Assembly (NCBI GenBank): GCA_028277445.1
Contig: JANQGG010000063.1
Location: 98,787-162,786 of the forward strand
Length of the DNA stretch: 64,000 bases
Reading direction: 5' to 3'
DNA from: Chloroherpetonaceae bacterium
GTDB lineage: Bacteria; Bacteroidota; Chlorobiia; Chlorobiales; Chloroherpetonaceae
Shown: one piece after another, positions 37,638 to 47,253 of the stretch
Numbering within the stretch: the first letter of the stretch is position 1
How the letters are laid out: each line of letters begins with the position of its first letter
Program-made: the position numbers and the translations under genes
The notes under the pieces: generated by a model
Database searches by the model: none
What the model was told of the DNA's origin: nothing
Seen by the model: the letters and a program-made list of their open reading frames with translations, nothing else

Positions 37638-37895
37638 CAAACCCTTTAAACGCCTGAAAATAAAGGATTTGCGATTCATTGAAAATTGTAATCCGCTTAT
37701 AAAAAAGCAAGATTTTTTTCTCGTGTTTTCCTCGTTTTTCACAATTTTTCGTTACTTTTTCCTACTCATTTCTTACCCAAAATACACACAATACAATGTC
37801 AATTTCATTGAGAGAAAAAATTCTTAAAAGTAAAAAGAAATCGGACTAAATCATCTTTTATAACTCTTTGGGCTTGCATAAAAATCAAATTTTAT

Positions 37896-39782
37896 TCACA
37901 TCAACTCTCCAAGTTCTGCCCAACGCTCCAGGTCTTTATCCAACTTGGTGCTCAGTTCATGCAGTTCTGTGGTTAAGGCTTGAACAGTTTCATACGCCTC
38001 TTCCCCTCTTGCCAACCGGGTTTCAATTTGAGCCTGACGTTTTTCAGCTTCAGCGATGGCGAGCTCTAGCGCTTCAAACTCGCGTTTTTCTTTATAGGAT
38101 AATTTCCGGTTTTTGGCATTGGGATTATAAACCGTTTTGGGTTTTTCTTTTTTAGCAGTTTGCGGTTTTTCAATCTCAGCTTGCCAGGCTTTAAACTCCA
38201 AATATAAGCTGTAATTACCTGGGTATTCTTTAATGTGCCCATCCTTTTCGAAAGCAAAAATGTGTTCGGCGACCCGATCCAAAAAATATCGATCATGGCT
38301 CACGGCAATCACACATCCCGAATACGAATCCAGGTAATCTTCTAAAACTCGAAGTGTTGGAATATCCAGATCGTTGGTTGGTTCATCCAGCAACAGAACA
38401 TTCGGGGAACTCATCAATTGCCTGAGCAGATAAAGCCGTCGTTTTTCACCGCCTGAAAGCGTGGAAATGTAACTGTATTGTGTTTCGGGTGAAAACAAAA
38501 ATCGCTCCAGCATTTTTGATGCCGATACAAAGCTGCTATCCTTGAGTTTAATGTGCTCACCTGTTTCCCGTATGAATTCAATTACGCGTTTTTGTTCATC
38601 AAGTTCCTGGCTTTCTTGGTCGTAATATCCGATTTTAACCGTCTTGCCGATTTCAATCCGGCCGCTATCGGGCAATGTTCGTCCAACAATCATTTCCAAT
38701 AATGTGGTTTTACCGGAACCGTTCAGGCCGATAATGCCGATTCGATCATTTTTTTGAAGCAAATAATCAAACCCCTGAATCAACGTTTGACCTTGGTATG
38801 ATTTGGACACGCCATGAAATTCTATGATTTTACTGCCCAATCGCTCCACCGATGTGGAAATATCAAGCGTTTTCTTTGCTTTGGTTTTTGAAGCGTCAAT
38901 CATATCCTGGGCACGTTGCAGTCTTGCTTTTTGCTTAGTGGTTCGTGCTTTACACCCACGTTTCATCCATTCCAGCTCCTGGCGAATCAACGCGTCTTTT
39001 TTTCGGGCTTCCCTTCTCTCTTGCTCATCCTGCAAGGCTTTCTGCTCCAAATATCGCTCATACCCTCCCACAAAACCGGTTATGGCATATCTATCCAATT
39101 CCAATGTTCGTGTTGCCAAACGATCCAGAAAATACCGATCATGGGTTACCATTATTACTGCCCCGCTATATCGCCGGATATAGTTTTCAAGCCACTCTGT
39201 GGTATCGGCATCCAAATGGTTGGTGGGTTCATCTAAAATCAAGAGATCGCTTGGCGCTACAAGCGTATGAGCCAAAGCTACGCGCTTTCGCTGCCCGCCC
39301 GAAAGCTTACCCATTTTAGCAGTAACATCATGGATACCTAATTTGCCTAAAACAGATTGTGCGTTGGCTTCCAACTCCCACGCACCACATTGCTCCAATT
39401 GATTGGATAAATCAGCGATTTTTTCAATCAACTGTTCATTTTGATCCAGAGAGGCTTCTAAGGTTTTGCAACAAAGCTCATACTCATAAACGAGCTGCAT
39501 GCTGCTATCGCTGGAGCGTAAGATTGCTTCCAAAACCGTCTCTTCCGGATTATAGTTTGGATTTTGACTCAAATAACCGATTTTCTTCCGGTCTGATATC
39601 ATCACCTTGCCCGCATCAGGCGATTCCATTCCGGTGATAATTTTTAACAGGGTGCTTTTACCACAACCATTCGCGCCAATGATGCCAATTTTATCTTTAT
39701 CTTCAACGCCAAACGAGACATCCCGAAATAACTCTTTGATGCCATAATGCTTGCTTAATCCTTCAACGGTTAGAACCACCAT
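37896..39782 (-). CDS. uup: ABC-F family ATPase Uup
   Basis: 628 residues with two complete ATPase domains: Walker A GANGCGKSTLLK and GLNGSGKTTLLE, signatures LSGGQRKRVALA and LSGGEKRRLYLL, and LLILDEPTNHLD/LLLDEPTNDLD. The charged linker between them (about 235-295) includes the ARTTKQKARLQRAQD segment. The Lys-rich C-terminal coiled coil (NPNAKNRKLSYKEKREFEA on) is the Uup-type extension that binds branched DNA and sets it apart from EttA. There are no membrane spans. ABC-F proteins act on ribosomes or, for Uup, have been linked to ribosome function and DNA excision. Confidence 0.93.
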   Translation of the reverse strand: MVVLTVEGLSKHYGIKELFRDVSFGVEDKDKIGIIGANGCGKSTLLKIITGMESPDAGKVMISDRKKIGYLSQNPNYNPEETVLEAILRSSDSSMQLVYEYELCCKTLEASLDQNEQLIEKIADLSNQLEQCGAWELEANAQSVLGKLGIHDVTAKMGKLSGGQRKRVALAHTLVAPSDLLILDEPTNHLDADTTEWLENYIRRYSGAVIMVTHDRYFLDRLATRTLELDRYAITGFVGGYERYLEQKALQDEQERREARKKDALIRQELEWMKRGCKARTTKQKARLQRAQDMIDASKTKAKKTLDISTSVERLGSKIIEFHGVSKSYQGQTLIQGFDYLLQKNDRIGIIGLNGSGKTTLLEMIVGRTLPDSGRIEIGKTVKIGYYDQESQELDEQKRVIEFIRETGEHIKLKDSSFVSASKMLERFLFSPETQYSYISTLSGGEKRRLYLLRQLMSSPNVLLLDEPTNDLDIPTLRVLEDYLDSYSGCVIAVSHDRYFLDRVAEHIFAFEKDGHIKEYPGNYSLYLEFKAWQAEIEKPQTAKKEKPKTVYNPNAKNRKLSYKEKREFEALELAIAEAEKRQAQIETRLARGEEAYETVQALTTELHELSTKLDKDLERWAELGELM

Positions 39783-40230
39783 ATTCTGTACTTATTAATT
39801 TTGAACTTGATAAAATTATGGTAATGAAAACAAATAATTTTTAAGACACTATTTTAAAAATTTTAGTGAAATTGGATCATTAAGTTATTTCTTTCCACCT
39901 TCGGCTTGATTTAAGCCACATCCCAGAGCGTGAGGACAGTTTTTTAAACGCTAGTGTTTGAATCGAATTGTGTTGTATATGTCCCTCTCGTTGAGAGCGT
40001 GGCCAAAGGCCGGGAGAGGAAAAAACAATGACACTATTATTTACATTCATATTAAAAATAACTCTTTATCTCTAACACCTCCTTTCCACTACTGCCATCC
40101 AAGAAGCTACTCCCCTAACAGAGGACAAAAAATTAACATTAAAATTTACTGCCAGACCCCTAAAGCTGAATCTTAACTGTCAGTTTTTCTTATAACAAAA
40201 GTAGTTTTTTAAACACCTTTTAATCAAACA
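39783..40230. other. Intergenic spacer with a palindrome cluster
   Basis: About 450 bases between divergent genes. It includes an AT-rich half, and at 39984-40019 nested inverted repeats (annotated separately). A 72-codon frame crosses it but contains the palindromes and shows no protein features. Promoters for uup and the coiled-coil gene must lie here. Confidence 0.6.
39984..40019. repeat. Nested palindromic repeat
   Basis: The outer arms CCTCTC (39984-39989) and GAGAGG (40014-40019) enclose a second stem GGCC-AAA-GGCC (40001-40011). The left arm can alternatively pair as CTCTC-GTT-GAGAG (39985-39997). Such clover-like folds are typical of dispersed intergenic repeats. Confidence 0.55.
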
Positions 40231-40611
40231 ATGATCACCATGGATAGAAAAGCCTATATCGATAAACTTACCAAACAACTCAAAGAGTTGGACGATGAAA
40301 TCATCAAATTGGAAGCTAAACTTAAAGATGTTGCTTCGAGCGCTAAGGAAGAGTATCAAAAACACCTTAATGATATACAAACCAACAAGCAAAGCGCCTC
40401 CGAAAAGCTTCAGGAACTAAAAGGAACTGGCTCGGAAGCCTGGGAAGAAATCCGGGATGGATTGGAAGAGGCCGTTCAGGATATTAAACAAGCTTGGAAA
40501 AACGCGCTTGAAAAATTTAAATCGGCTCAACAGGAGCGTGAAACTGAAATAATTGAATCTCAAGAACCAAATGAAACAAATACCCAAGAGTCTGAAAACA
40601 CAAACCATTAA
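40231..40611 (+). CDS. Coiled-coil protein, sll1863-like stress family
   Basis: 126 residues, almost wholly helical with heptads (YIDKLTKQLKELDDEIIKL, EAVQDIKQAWKNALEKF) and an acidic, polar tail. A start at 40240 (MDRKAY) is also possible. The ELKGTGSEAWEEIRDGLEEA segment resembles the sll1863 family of small cytosolic stress proteins. No enzymatic motif is seen. The last 41 bases overlap the next gene in another frame. Confidence 0.78.
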   Translation: MITMDRKAYIDKLTKQLKELDDEIIKLEAKLKDVASSAKEEYQKHLNDIQTNKQSASEKLQELKGTGSEAWEEIRDGLEEAVQDIKQAWKNALEKFKSAQQERETEIIESQEPNETNTQESENTNH

Positions 40612-41632
40612 TCCTCATCACAAAAAAATTGGCTTGGCCTTAAGTGGCGGTGGCGCAAGAGGCTGGGCGCACATTGGCGTCATCAGGGCGTTGCAAAATG
40701 CCAATATCCCCATCGATATCATTGCCGGATCAAGTATTGGTGCCTTTGTTGGCGCAATTTATGTGGCCGGGGAATTAGACGATCTCGAAGTCTATGTCCG
40801 CGATTTGGATTGGAAAAGCATTGTTTCGTATTTCGATATGGTGTTTCCCACTAAAGGTCTATTGGATGGAAGTAAAATTACCGAATTGCTTTCGCAGCGA
40901 CTTAAAACCCTTAAAATGGAAGAGGCTGCTATACCCTTTTGCTGCGTAGCAACGGATATTATTACGGGGAAAGAAATCCATATTAAAAGCGGCAGCATGG
41001 TTGATGCGGTCAGAGCAAGCATTGCCATACCGGGAATATTTACGCCATTTCAAAAAGACGGTCAGTATTTAAGCGATGGCGGCATTGTTAATCCATTGCC
41101 GGTAGATGTTGTCAGAAGTATGGGCGCTGATATTGTCATTGCGGTAAATCTTAACCGAAACTGGCCAATAACACCGGAGCAATTGGCTCTCAAAGAAAAA
41201 AAAGACGCCAATGGAAAAACCTCGCTCTTAAAAGTCAAAGAAGAGCGTAAGCTCTCCGAGGCAAAAACCAAGGAAATTGAAAACCGAAAAGAAGGCTTGA
41301 TTGACTATATCCAATCGCGATATGCTTCATTTCAGGAAGATATTCAACAAAAACTTGACGAATGGTTGCCCAAAGAAAAGGAAAAAGACCCAAATGATCC
41401 GAATATTTTCGATATTATCGGAACATCGATCAATGTTATGCAAGAACGTGTAACACGTTACATGTTAGAATCGTACCCACCCGATATTTTAATTGAACCG
41501 CACCTCAATCATTTTAGCATTTTTGATTACGAAAAGGCCGGTTCAATCATATCGGAAGGATTTCAGGAAACCATGAAAGCAATGCCTGAATTGCATAAGC
41601 AGCTTAATCATGCTCATCCCATAGAGCAATAA
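40571..41632 (+). CDS. Patatin-like phospholipase (RssA/NTE type)
   Basis: About 353 residues from the ATG at 40571, inside the preceding coiled-coil gene; an upstream TTG is less likely and no ATG occurs between the overlap and the first motif. It has the oxyanion motif GGGARGWAHIG, the nucleophile elbow GSSIGAF (GxSxG serine) and the catalytic aspartate in SDGGIVNPLPV, followed by GADIVIAVNL. The C-terminal half has a charged helical insert (about 195-260) of unknown role. It hydrolyses acyl esters of lipids and is probably cytosolic or membrane-associated. Translation is probably coupled to the upstream gene. Confidence 0.92.
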   Translation: MKQIPKSLKTQTINPHHKKIGLALSGGGARGWAHIGVIRALQNANIPIDIIAGSSIGAFVGAIYVAGELDDLEVYVRDLDWKSIVSYFDMVFPTKGLLDGSKITELLSQRLKTLKMEEAAIPFCCVATDIITGKEIHIKSGSMVDAVRASIAIPGIFTPFQKDGQYLSDGGIVNPLPVDVVRSMGADIVIAVNLNRNWPITPEQLALKEKKDANGKTSLLKVKEERKLSEAKTKEIENRKEGLIDYIQSRYASFQEDIQQKLDEWLPKEKEKDPNDPNIFDIIGTSINVMQERVTRYMLESYPPDILIEPHLNHFSIFDYEKAGSIISEGFQETMKAMPELHKQLNHAHPIEQ

Positions 41633-41661
41633 CGCGACTTCATTGGCTGATGAAGATTTCG

Positions 41662-41668
41662 TATATTG
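41662..41668 (+). promoter_or_regulatory. Putative -10 element TATATTG
   Basis: TATATTG lies 46 bases before the ATG of the next small gene, in the context TTTCGTATATTG. The same TTTTCGTATATTG context occurs at 29887-29899. No clear -35 element. Confidence 0.35.
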
Positions 41669-41713
41669 CTTGGTTTAGTTTTTATCCACCAATTGGCTTT
41701 TTTAGTATATACC

Positions 41714-41917
41714 ATGTCGTTACAGGAATCTTCATCTGCTTACGATCCATTAAAACAACTGGTTTGCGGACAAAAAATCGTGTATTGTAAAAAAAATCCG
41801 GTTGAGCATCCTAACCAGCCATTGTTGGAGCTAATTGTGCCATGCGGAAAGAGCGTCGAAGCTTCTATTTTGGAGCTTCGAAAGAAAGGCTATTATGTTG
41901 CCGGAAAAGATTTTTAA
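41714..41917 (+). CDS. Small protein of unknown function
   Basis: 67 residues from the ATG at 41714; a TTG-initiated longer frame is not needed. Two cysteines (LVCGQKIVYC, then VPCGKSVEASILELRKKGYYV) frame a beta-strand-like centre. The end LRKKGYYVAGKDF suggests a small alpha/beta fold. I do not recognise the family. It is preceded by a putative promoter and followed 54 bases later by the MscS-like gene. Confidence 0.6.
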   Translation: MSLQESSSAYDPLKQLVCGQKIVYCKKNPVEHPNQPLLELIVPCGKSVEASILELRKKGYYVAGKDF

Positions 41918-41971
41918 TCGGTTGACTTTATTAAGTAACATGACTTCATTAATTGCAGAGCTTAGCAATCC

Positions 41972-42532
41972 ATGACCACATTTCAATATCAGATCACCTT
42001 TAGCATTATCATCATAGCCATTACGATTGTTTTAAATCTATTGGTCACCTATGTGGTGAAAAGCGCCAATGTACGTTTCAACTTAAAACAATCCCGAGGT
42101 ATTCACATTCAAAAAGTCCTTAAGCTCAGCCTGTTCCTGTTGCTTTTTCTTGCGCTACTGGTTATCTGGGGTATAAAGCCCGATAACATTTGGATTATTG
42201 GAAGCGCTTTTTTTAGCTTTATTGGGATTGGGTTATTTGCCAGTTGGAGTTTTTTCAGCAATATTTTGGCATCGTTTATTTTGTTTTTTACGTCTCCTTA
42301 CAAAATTGGAGATACGATTTCGTTCAAAGAAGGATCGGAAGATCTTAAAGGCCTTGTTACTGATATGACCTTAGTGTTTGTTTTTATTACAAATGACGAG
42401 GGCGGAGTTATCAGTATCCCGAACAACCAAATCCTGCAACGTGTGATTTTGAAACATCCCAGAGAGCCTCTGGATTCAAAAGCATTAACATCAAGACCAA
42501 CAAAATTAACCGGCTCGCAAGTTTATGAATGA
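41972..42532 (+). CDS. Shortened MscS-like mechanosensitive channel protein
   Basis: 186 residues. Three membrane helices (residues about 8-28, 45-67, 72-105) lead into the MscS pore and beta-domain signature: FASWSFFSNILASFILFFTS, KIGDTISF and VISIPNNQIL. The C-terminal alpha/beta vestibule domain of MscS (about 100 residues) is absent: the protein ends soon after the beta domain. No frameshift is evident, because a thioredoxin gene begins inside the last 8 bases. Small MscS-related proteins of this design exist, so it may be functional but not a standard osmotic valve. Confidence 0.85.
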   Translation: MTTFQYQITFSIIIIAITIVLNLLVTYVVKSANVRFNLKQSRGIHIQKVLKLSLFLLLFLALLVIWGIKPDNIWIIGSAFFSFIGIGLFASWSFFSNILASFILFFTSPYKIGDTISFKEGSEDLKGLVTDMTLVFVFITNDEGGVISIPNNQILQRVILKHPREPLDSKALTSRPTKLTGSQVYE

Positions 42533-43106
42533 TCGTTTAAAAAAGGAATTAAAGAACTGGGCAGTTTTTTTCGGCGTGTTTATTTTTTTGCATTTTACAG
42601 GCCTTTTGCGCCCGGTTGTTGGCTATATCCAACAATTGGTGGTAGCAACCGGGGTTTTGCAACCCGATACAGAGTTAGCTGAATCGGAACAACTGCCGGC
42701 AGACTACAGCATGACGCTCAAAACTATAAACGGAACGCCTCTCACGCTTGATAGCTTTAAAGATAAAGTGATCTTTATGAATTTCTGGGCAACCTGGTGC
42801 CCGCCTTGTGTGGCCGAAATGCCCGACATTCAAAAGCTTTACGATTCGGTTGATCACACAAAGATCAAATTCGTGATGATTGCATTAGATGAAGACCGCT
42901 CTAAAGTTCAACCGTTCATGGATCAAAGAGATTTTACCATGCCCGTATATTTTCCGGATGGCCCAAGGCCGGAAGTTTTTCAAACCAGCGCGATTCCTTC
43001 AACTTTTGTTATTAACCCCGAAGGAAAAATCGTGGCTAAACGAAGCGGACTGGCCAGTTACAATACCGAGGATTTTCGAGCATTCCTCAACAACATGGCA
43101 AAATAG
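42525..43106 (+). CDS. TlpA/ResA-like membrane-anchored thioredoxin
   Basis: 193 residues. An N-terminal uncleaved helix (WAVFFGVFIFLHFTGLL) anchors it, and the thioredoxin domain follows, with the active site FMNFWATWCPPCVAEMP and the cis-Pro loop SAIPSTFVI. TlpA/ResA proteins act outside the cytoplasmic membrane as reductants, for example in cytochrome c maturation. A lone CcmA-like ATPase gene occurs about 18 kb on, but there is no direct link. Its start overlaps the MscS-like gene by 8 bases. Confidence 0.92.
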   Translation: MNDRLKKELKNWAVFFGVFIFLHFTGLLRPVVGYIQQLVVATGVLQPDTELAESEQLPADYSMTLKTINGTPLTLDSFKDKVIFMNFWATWCPPCVAEMPDIQKLYDSVDHTKIKFVMIALDEDRSKVQPFMDQRDFTMPVYFPDGPRPEVFQTSAIPSTFVINPEGKIVAKRSGLASYNTEDFRAFLNNMAK

Positions 43107-43120
43107 CCGTTGGTTAACTT

Positions 43121-44062
43121 ATGAACTATATTTTTGGGCCGGTTTCCTCCCGCAGATTAGGTCAATCCCTTGGGGTTGATCCTATACCGGCTAAAACGTG
43201 TACATGGAATTGTGTGTATTGCCAGTTAGGGAAAACGCCTTCATACAAATTGGAACGCAAAGAATATGTTCCTACGGATGAGCTGATCAAGGAATTAAAA
43301 CATACGCTAGACCTTCACAAACCCGGCGACATTGATTGGATCACATTCGTGGGTTCAGGCGAGCCAACACTGCATAGCAAAATCGGAGAGATGATCTCTC
43401 GTACAAAAGCAATGACATCCATTCCGGTTGCGGTTATCACCAATGGTTCGCTTTTATACATGCCCGAGGTACGCAAAGCGCTCAGTTTTGCCGATGCGGT
43501 TTTGCCCACATTAAATGCCGGTAATGAAACCCTTTATAAAAAAATTAACCGTCCGCATACTTCACTGACGTTTCAACATTTAATTGAGGGTTTAAAAGCC
43601 TTTCGTAAGGAATTTAACGGCAAACTTTGGATTGAAGTGATGCTGATTAAAGGCATGAACGACAGCGCCGAAGCCTTACGGGAATTGGCTGCTGTTTTAA
43701 AAACAATACAGCCGGATGCCGTTCATTTGATCCTCCCTTCCAGACCACCTACGGAATCGTGGGTCAGTGTTCCCGATCAGGATGGGATTATGCGCGCACA
43801 AGCCATTTTATCCGGGATTGCTGAGTTGGTAAATCCATCCGAAAGTCATTTTGAGCTTCACGATCCTAAAAATCCTGTTCAAGAAATTCTTAGTGTTTTG
43901 AACCGACATCCCATGATGCATTCAGAAATGATGCAAGCCTTAAAAAAATTGGACAAATCCAATGACGACATTGAGCACGTTTTTCTAGACCTTGAATCTT
44001 CAGGGCAAGCACGTCAAATTGAACAACACGGCGTTAAATTTTGGGTTAAATCTAACCATTAA
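43121..44062 (+). CDS. Radical SAM protein, COG0731 (TYW1-related) group
   Basis: 313 residues. The radical SAM cluster motif CTWNCVYCQLG sits at residues 23-33 after the typical FGPVSSRRLGQSLGVDP. WITFVGSGEPTLHSKIGEM and VAVITNGSLLY are the next conserved segments. The group is related to the wyosine enzyme TYW1 but lacks the flavodoxin part, and its bacterial members have no settled function. The C-terminal 70 residues (LSVLNRHPMMHSEMMQALKK) look like a winged helix. It follows the thioredoxin gene by 14 bases. Confidence 0.9.
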   Translation: MNYIFGPVSSRRLGQSLGVDPIPAKTCTWNCVYCQLGKTPSYKLERKEYVPTDELIKELKHTLDLHKPGDIDWITFVGSGEPTLHSKIGEMISRTKAMTSIPVAVITNGSLLYMPEVRKALSFADAVLPTLNAGNETLYKKINRPHTSLTFQHLIEGLKAFRKEFNGKLWIEVMLIKGMNDSAEALRELAAVLKTIQPDAVHLILPSRPPTESWVSVPDQDGIMRAQAILSGIAELVNPSESHFELHDPKNPVQEILSVLNRHPMMHSEMMQALKKLDKSNDDIEHVFLDLESSGQARQIEQHGVKFWVKSNH

Positions 44063-44128
44063 ATACTCAAACGACACACCTGAAATAGTTGTTAGGGTGT
44101 TATGTTTGAAGATTTGAATTTAATTAGC

Positions 44129-45220
44129 ATGATTATAGGCATACCAAAAGAGGTTAAACCGTTTGAATACAGAGTTGCGCTTATCCCTTCAACGGTTAAA
44201 GCGCTGACTTCCGCCGGTCATACGGTTTTTGTTGAACAAACGGCAGGCTTGGGTTCGGGATTCTTGGACGAGGATTATCTTGAAGCCGGCGCCGTTATAC
44301 TTAAAAACCCTAACGAACTCTATGCTCGCTCCGAAACCATCATAAAAGTTAAAGAACCACAACCTTCGGAAATGGCGTTTTTAAGGCCTGGTCTTATGCT
44401 TTTTTGTTTTTTTCATTTTGCTGGCTCAGAGTGTTTAACAAAATCCTGCCTGGATAAACGCATCACCGCGCTTGCTTTTGAAACGCTGTTTGATGCAAAC
44501 CATAGATTACCGATTTTAGCGCCAATGAGCGAAATTGCCGGTCGGTTATCGGTTCAGGAAGGCGCCAAATGCCTCGAAAATCCGATGCACGGCCGGGGGT
44601 TATTGCTTGGCGGCGTTCCCGGCGTTGAGCGCGGCGAAGTGTTAATTTTAGGCGGCGGTATGGTTGGGGAAAACGCCGCGCGCATTGCGGCAGGATTTGG
44701 CGCCAATGTTACAATTCTTGACATTAATCCTCAACGTATGCATGATTTGGAATCCATCCTCCCACCCAATGTTAAAACACAGTACAACTCCGATAGCGCC
44801 CTCAAATCGTTAGTGACAAAAGCCGACTTGGTTATCGGCGCTGCGTTGATTCCCGGAAAAAAAGCCCCTAAGCTCATTTCCCAGGAGATGCTTAAAACCA
44901 TGAAAAAAGGCAGCGTACTGGTTGATGTGGCTATCGATCAGGGAGGGTGTTTTGAAACCAGCCACCCCACAACGCATGACAAACCAACCTACATTGTTGA
45001 TGATGTGGTTCATTATGCGGTCGCAAATATGCCGGGGGCAGTTAGCCGAACCAGCACCTTTGCCCTGAATCAGGTTCTTCTGCCTTATGCTGTTGATTTA
45101 GCAAATCTTGGCGTGGATGGCTTTTTAGCCCTATCTCACGGTCACGAGAACGCTTTAAACATGCGTGATGGCAAGCTAAGCTTAACGGCGCTTAAAGAAA
45201 CTTTCCCAAATCTTTGCTAA
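44129..45220 (+). CDS. ald: Alanine dehydrogenase
   Basis: About 363 residues from ATG 44129, chosen because the family begins MIIGIPKE; an ATG at 44102 would add nine unusual residues. Conserved segments include [34 protein letters not shown], the NAD loop [29 protein letters not shown] and [10 protein letters not shown]. It oxidatively deaminates L-alanine to pyruvate and ammonium, or runs in reverse. Length is normal (about 370). It stands as a single gene. Confidence 0.95.
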   Translation: MIIGIPKEVKPFEYRVALIPSTVKALTSAGHTVFVEQTAGLGSGFLDEDYLEAGAVILKNPNELYARSETIIKVKEPQPSEMAFLRPGLMLFCFFHFAGSECLTKSCLDKRITALAFETLFDANHRLPILAPMSEIAGRLSVQEGAKCLENPMHGRGLLLGGVPGVERGEVLILGGGMVGENAARIAAGFGANVTILDINPQRMHDLESILPPNVKTQYNSDSALKSLVTKADLVIGAALIPGKKAPKLISQEMLKTMKKGSVLVDVAIDQGGCFETSHPTTHDKPTYIVDDVVHYAVANMPGAVSRTSTFALNQVLLPYAVDLANLGVDGFLALSHGHENALNMRDGKLSLTALKETFPNLC

Positions 45221-45295
45221 ATCCCTTTCCTCAAGTGTAACTTCTCTATAGCGTCATTAAACCTAATAGACACTTGAATTTCTTAATGCATCTCT

Positions 45296-45661
45296 ATGAA
45301 ACCGGCTGAATATTTAACCATTATTGCCTTTCTATGTTTTTTGTTTGGTATGATCTTTTCATTTCGTGATTATTCCTCTAAAATCGGATTAATCCTGATG
45401 TGGGCTGGGATTGGCCTGGATATTTTGGTGGTCATCCTGCCAAAATTTGGTGTCTCGGCTTTAAAAATGGGGATTACGGCCATGAATCCGGTGATTGTTG
45501 CTGCGATCGTTCTTGGATTAAGTGTTTGGATTCTTTTCGCTGTTTCAATGATCGTCTTATATTTTCATCATGATTCGGCGTTTCAGCGGTTGCTTGGAAT
45601 TACCACCATAATTTGGTTTGTGGATATGTTACTTTTTTACTATGGCAGTCATCATTATTAA
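45296..45661 (+). CDS. Four-helix membrane protein, unknown function
   Basis: 121 residues with four hydrophobic segments: EYLTIIAFLCFLFGMIFS, GLILMWAGIGLDILVVIL, NPVIVAAIVLGLSVWILFAV and TTIIWFVDMLLFYYG. A His pair (YFHHDSAF) precedes the last. I recognise no family. It follows ald by 75 bases and precedes the amylase; no functional link is visible. Confidence 0.72.
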   Translation: MKPAEYLTIIAFLCFLFGMIFSFRDYSSKIGLILMWAGIGLDILVVILPKFGVSALKMGITAMNPVIVAAIVLGLSVWILFAVSMIVLYFHHDSAFQRLLGITTIIWFVDMLLFYYGSHHY

Positions 45662-45758
45662 TCCCCCGTTTTAAATCGTTGATAATAGTATATTTACACC
45701 AATTATTTACGTGGTTACGTCTGTTTCATTTTTTATTCAACATTTAAATCCCCAGCTT

Positions 45759-47210
45759 ATGCAACAACTCAGAGGCACGCTTTTTCAATCATTTCATTGG
45801 TATACACCCAACGATGGTTTGTTTTGGGACAATCTGGCTAAAAAAGCTAACACGTTAAAACATAAAGGATTTACGGCTCTTTGGCTTCCGCCGGCTTATA
45901 AAGGCATGGGTGGCATAAATGATGTCGGTTATGGCGTTTATGATTTGTTTGATTTTGGCGAATTTGACCAAAAAGGGACGGTTCGAACCAAATACGGAAC
46001 CAAATCGCAATACGAAAACTGCATTAAAAAAGCTCAGAATGCGGGTCTGGAGGTTTATGCCGATGTGGTTTTAAACCATAAAATGGGCGCCGATTATACT
46101 CAGAACGTCCATGCCGTGGCTGTTGATCCTTATAACAGAAATAACACCTTGGGTGATTATCATCAGCGGGATCTTTGGACGTATTTTTCCTTCCCCGGTC
46201 GTGGAGAGAACTATTCCAGTATGAAATGGGAGTGGTGGCATTTCGACGCTACTAAAGAACATGGCACGATTTACAAATTAAAGGACAAACAATTTGAAAC
46301 CCATGTTGATCATGAAAATGTGAATTATGATTTCTTAATGGGCTGCGATCTTGATTTTGATGTTGAGCAGGTTCGAGGCGAAACGCATTACTGGGGCAAA
46401 TGGGTGCTGGATAATTTTGGCGTCGACGGCTTTCGAATTGACGCGATTAAACATATCCGATCGTTTTTTTTCAAACACTGGCTTCAGGATATGCGAAACC
46501 ATGCGCAAAAAAATCTGTTTGCGGTTGGCGAATACTGGTCGCAAGACCTCAACCGGCTTCTAAGCTACATCCACCAAACCGAAGGCGCGATGCATTTGTT
46601 CGATGCGCCGCTGCATTACAATTTCCATCGAGCTTCTCATATGGGCGCTGACTTTGATATGGGCTCCATTCTTAACCACACGTTGGTTCAAATCAACCCA
46701 TGTCTGGCTGTTACGTTGGTTGAAAATCATGACACCCAACCTTTACAAAGTCTGGAGTCGCTGGTTGAATCGTGGTTTAAACCCCTTGCCTACGCCATTA
46801 TTCTCTTGCGTGATGAAGGCTATCCCTGCGTCTTTTGCGCCGATTACGAAGGCGCTCATTACAACGGTTGGAAAGGCGGTCATAACTATGAAATTTGGAT
46901 GGATTCGCATAAATGGATGTTGGATCTGTTTTTAAACGCCCGACAAAACTATACCTTTGGTACCCGAAGAGACTATTTTGATCACCGGCATATTATCGGC
47001 TGGACATTCCAGGGCGATGACCGTCATAAAAGTATGGCCGTGGTGATGACCAATTTTTCGGACGATATCAAATGGATGGAAACCGGCAAACCCAATTCAA
47101 CCTATCGCGATATCACCATGCATTGCCCCGAACCGATCCAAACCAACGAATGGGGATGGGCGCCTTTTCGAACAAGAGGTGGCAAGGTATCGGTTTGGAT
47201 AGAAGATTAG
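45759..47210 (+). CDS. Cytoplasmic alpha-amylase (glycoside hydrolase 13)
   Basis: About 483 residues from ATG 45759; the upstream GTG would add a spurious tail before the family start QLRGTLFQSFHWY. The GH13 regions are present: DVVLNHKMGADY, DGFRIDAIKHI (nucleophile Asp), FAVGEYWSQD (acid/base Glu) and VENHDTQP. There is no signal peptide, which fits a cytosolic amylase acting on maltodextrins or stored glycogen-like polymers. The C-terminal domain has the usual beta-strand character. An unknown secreted protein gene follows 43 bases on. Confidence 0.95.
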   Translation: MQQLRGTLFQSFHWYTPNDGLFWDNLAKKANTLKHKGFTALWLPPAYKGMGGINDVGYGVYDLFDFGEFDQKGTVRTKYGTKSQYENCIKKAQNAGLEVYADVVLNHKMGADYTQNVHAVAVDPYNRNNTLGDYHQRDLWTYFSFPGRGENYSSMKWEWWHFDATKEHGTIYKLKDKQFETHVDHENVNYDFLMGCDLDFDVEQVRGETHYWGKWVLDNFGVDGFRIDAIKHIRSFFFKHWLQDMRNHAQKNLFAVGEYWSQDLNRLLSYIHQTEGAMHLFDAPLHYNFHRASHMGADFDMGSILNHTLVQINPCLAVTLVENHDTQPLQSLESLVESWFKPLAYAIILLRDEGYPCVFCADYEGAHYNGWKGGHNYEIWMDSHKWMLDLFLNARQNYTFGTRRDYFDHRHIIGWTFQGDDRHKSMAVVMTNFSDDIKWMETGKPNSTYRDITMHCPEPIQTNEWGWAPFRTRGGKVSVWIED

Positions 47211-47253
47211 ATGTTTTGATATTCTAAATCAAATGATACCAATCACAGTATTC

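Noticed and set aside
37796..37849. 17-codon basic mini-frame MSISLREKILKSKKKSD downstream of the tRNA
   Set aside because: It is too short to support without conservation or expression data.
39958..40176. 72-codon frame in the uup upstream spacer
   Set aside because: It covers the nested palindrome and has the composition of translated intergenic DNA.
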